Assembly (NCBI GenBank): GCA_934726055.1
Contig: CAKVCZ010000012.1
Coordinates: 1 to 64,000, forward strand
Source of the DNA: an uncultured Candidatus Melainabacteria bacterium
GTDB taxonomy: Bacteria > Cyanobacteriota > Vampirovibrionia > Gastranaerophilales > Gastranaerophilaceae
Reading direction: 5' to 3'
Length of the DNA stretch: 64,000 bases
Below, piece by piece: positions 62,454-64,000 of this stretch. The translations under genes and the position numbers were made by a program. How positions within the stretch are numbered: position 1 is the stretch's first letter; every line of letters begins with the position of its first letter. The notes below the pieces were generated by a model. It was given only the letters and a program-made list of their open reading frames with translations. It was not told where the DNA came from and made no database searches.

Positions 62454-63080
62454 ATGAATATAAAAATATTATTAATATCAATAATTGTTTTAAGTATAAT
62501 TTTATGTGGATGTTTCTTATTTAAATTTGATAATGGAGGTAAAACTATGGCAGAAGTAAAAGCTAATCACAAAGTTTTAATTGCATATTTTTCACGTGCA
62601 GGAGAACAGTATGGTGTAGGTAACATTTCTGAAGGTAATACTGCTATTATTGCAAAAATAATTGCTGCAAAAACCGGTGGAGATTTATTTGAAATTAAAG
62701 TGGTAAATGATAAATATCCAAAAGGATATACAGAATTAACAGAATATGCTAAAAAAGAGTTACAGGCAAACGAAAGACCTGAAATTATTGGACAAGTTAA
62801 TGATTTTGATAAATATGATACAGTTTTTATCGGTTACCCTGTATGGTGGGGTGATAAACCAATGCCTGTTTATACTTTCATAGATAGCTATAATTTTAAC
62901 GGTAAAAATATTGTGCCTTTCTGTACTCACGAAGGTAGTGGTTTTTGCGGAACACAGGGTATGGAAAAAACAGGTGCTAAAATTTTGAAAGGACTTGCTG
63001 TGTATGGTCATGTTGCACAAAAAGACAAAAATCAAGCAGAAAATTTAGTTACAACGTGGCTGAACGGCATAGATTATTAG
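62454..63080 (+). CDS. Flavodoxin-like protein with possible lipoprotein leader
   Basis: The 208-aa frame starts with a hydrophobic leader (MNIKILLISIIVLSIILCGC) containing a lipobox-like LCGC, then a flavodoxin domain: LIAYFSRAG, GNTAIIA, the IGYPVWWGDKP segment and FCTHEGSGF. Inside it, an ATG at 62547 (MAEVKANHK) has a perfect GGAGG ribosome site 8 nt upstream, so a 177-aa cytoplasmic form may also be made or be the true product. It follows the second reductase by 3 nt. Confidence 0.85.
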   Translation: MNIKILLISIIVLSIILCGCFLFKFDNGGKTMAEVKANHKVLIAYFSRAGEQYGVGNISEGNTAIIAKIIAAKTGGDLFEIKVVNDKYPKGYTELTEYAKKELQANERPEIIGQVNDFDKYDTVFIGYPVWWGDKPMPVYTFIDSYNFNGKNIVPFCTHEGSGFCGTQGMEKTGAKILKGLAVYGHVAQKDKNQAENLVTTWLNGIDY

Positions 63081-63110
63081 TAAGTCAATATAAAAAATAA
63101 AGGAAATATT

Positions 63111-64000
63111 ATGAAGATTTTAAAAACAGTTGCTTTAATAATGTTATTAATAATAGGAGAATATGTAATGGCAGAAGAACTTTTAACACTAAAGGATAAA
63201 GATATCGTTATGATATCATCATATACAGCAACGGGAGATTTAGTTAATCTTGAAGCTTCTATAAAAAAAGGTTTGGAAGACGGTTTAACAATAAATGAAG
63301 TTAAAGAAGTTATTGTGCAATTGTACGCATACTGTGGTTTTCCAAAAAGTTTAAACGGACTATCTACTTTGTTGAGTGTAACAAAGAAGGGAAGATATGA
63401 AGAAGGTGAAGCCGGAAAACCTTTATCAAAAAATGATGATAGGAACAAGATAGGAACAAAAACTCAAACAGAACTTTGCGGTGCTCCTGTTAAAGGTGAA
63501 CTTTTTGAGTTTGCTCCTGCAATTGATGATTATTTGAAAGAACACTTATTTGGCGATATTTTTGCAAGAGGTGTATTAACTTATAAAGAAAGAGAAGTTG
63601 CGACAATTGCAGCTTTATCATCAATGGATAGTGTTGAACCTCAATTAAATGCACATATACAAATAGGAAAGCATAACGGATTAACAGATAAACAAGTTAG
63701 TGAAATTTTAATTTTAACTTCTCAACCAAAAGTGAATGTATTTAAAATTGGAAACAAAAATGATGCTTATGCAAAATATTTTAAAGGTCAAAGTTATTTG
63801 AATATGCTTACAAAAGAACAGGTTGTAACAGCTAATGTAACTTTTGAACCAAAATGTAGAAATAATTGGCATATTCATCATAAAGGCGGCCAAATTTTGT
63901 TAGTTACTGGTGGTAGAGGTTACTATCAGCAATGGGGTAAACCGGCTCAAGAATTGAAAAAAGGCGATGTTGTAAATATTCCACCGGAAGTTAAACACTG
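63111..64000 (+). CDS. Carboxymuconolactone decarboxylase / cupin fusion (cut by window end)
   Basis: The frame opens at 63111 (AGGAAA upstream) and is still open at the window end; at least 296 residues are visible. After a signal-like leader (MKILKTVALIMLLIIG) come two CMD repeats (LNGLSTLLSV; REVATIAALSS) and the start of a cupin (WHIHHKGGQILLVT, metal-binding His). The bridging IGTKTQTELCGAP is typical of this CMD-cupin group. An internal ATG (63168) with AGGAGA 7 nt upstream again offers a leaderless cytoplasmic form. It belongs to the LysR-controlled operon. CMD proteins are thiol peroxidase- or decarboxylase-related. Confidence 0.88.
   Translation, partial: MKILKTVALIMLLIIGEYVMAEELLTLKDKDIVMISSYTATGDLVNLEASIKKGLEDGLTINEVKEVIVQLYAYCGFPKSLNGLSTLLSVTKKGRYEEGEAGKPLSKNDDRNKIGTKTQTELCGAPVKGELFEFAPAIDDYLKEHLFGDIFARGVLTYKEREVATIAALSSMDSVEPQLNAHIQIGKHNGLTDKQVSEILILTSQPKVNVFKIGNKNDAYAKYFKGQSYLNMLTKEQVVTANVTFEPKCRNNWHIHHKGGQILLVTGGRGYYQQWGKPAQELKKGDVVNIPPEVKH

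Overview
The window is low-GC bacterial chromosome. It most resembles a gut member of the non-photosynthetic cyanobacterial relatives (Vampirovibrionia/Melainabacteria, order Gastranaerophilales). Supporting signs are a Kdo cytidylyltransferase (Gram-negative outer membrane), an OmpR-family regulator very like cyanobacterial RpaB, LL-diaminopimelate aminotransferase (DapL), a prepilin with an FTLAE start, and frequent genes lacking a Shine-Dalgarno. There is no rRNA gene in the window, so this placement is inference.

Layout. 0-8 kb: a 2.7-copy 104-bp tandem repeat, a LOG-family gene, gdhA, dnaX, a broken type IV pilin-like gene, and a ruvC / membrane protein / mtnA operon. 8-13.4 kb: a candidate small RNA, then a compact biotin operon whose first gene fuses BioW (pimeloyl-CoA synthetase) to BioF, followed by bioB, bioD and bioA. 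13.4-15.6 kb: a lipase-like gene facing two duplicated small membrane proteins, plus decayed DNA. 15.6-21.9 kb: thrS (lacking the TGS domain) overlapping a 1287-aa AddA/AddB-like helicase, itself overlapping a small Fe-S nuclease. 22-33 kb: two paralogous unknown proteins, a SpoIID-like protein, HU, NagZ, a beta-lactamase-fold protein, family-4 UDG, two transporters and tRNA-Ser. 32.4-36 kb: HAD phosphatase, TPP enzyme and acyltransferase, probably for surface glycan. 36.6-46.4 kb: dxs, an orphan Opp-type ATPase, recR-ybaB, a zinc peptidase, the accD-accA-prmA-kdsB operon and the RpaB-like regulator.

46.5-57.4 kb looks like an integrated island at tRNA-His. The 3' end of the tRNA is repeated as an exact 14-bp copy 10.8 kb downstream, beside a decayed tyrosine integrase. 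Its cargo is nitrogen and lysine/peptidoglycan metabolism: dapL, dapF, a three-gene archaeal-type glutamate synthase whose last subunit is fused to a GltD-like reductase and a ferredoxin domain, and glnA. 57.4-64 kb holds a patatin-like lipase and a LysR regulator divergent from a redox operon (two aldo/keto reductases, SnoaL-like protein, two flavodoxin-type proteins, and a CMD-cupin protein cut by the window end).

A recurring theme is a sigma70-type -10 box 6-7 nt before the ATG with no Shine-Dalgarno. At that distance transcription should start at or very near the start codon, giving leaderless mRNAs. I see it for dnaX, ruvC, the Opp ATPase, a zinc peptidase, an alanine symporter, nagZ, the LysR gene, a small membrane protein and the glutamate synthase operon.
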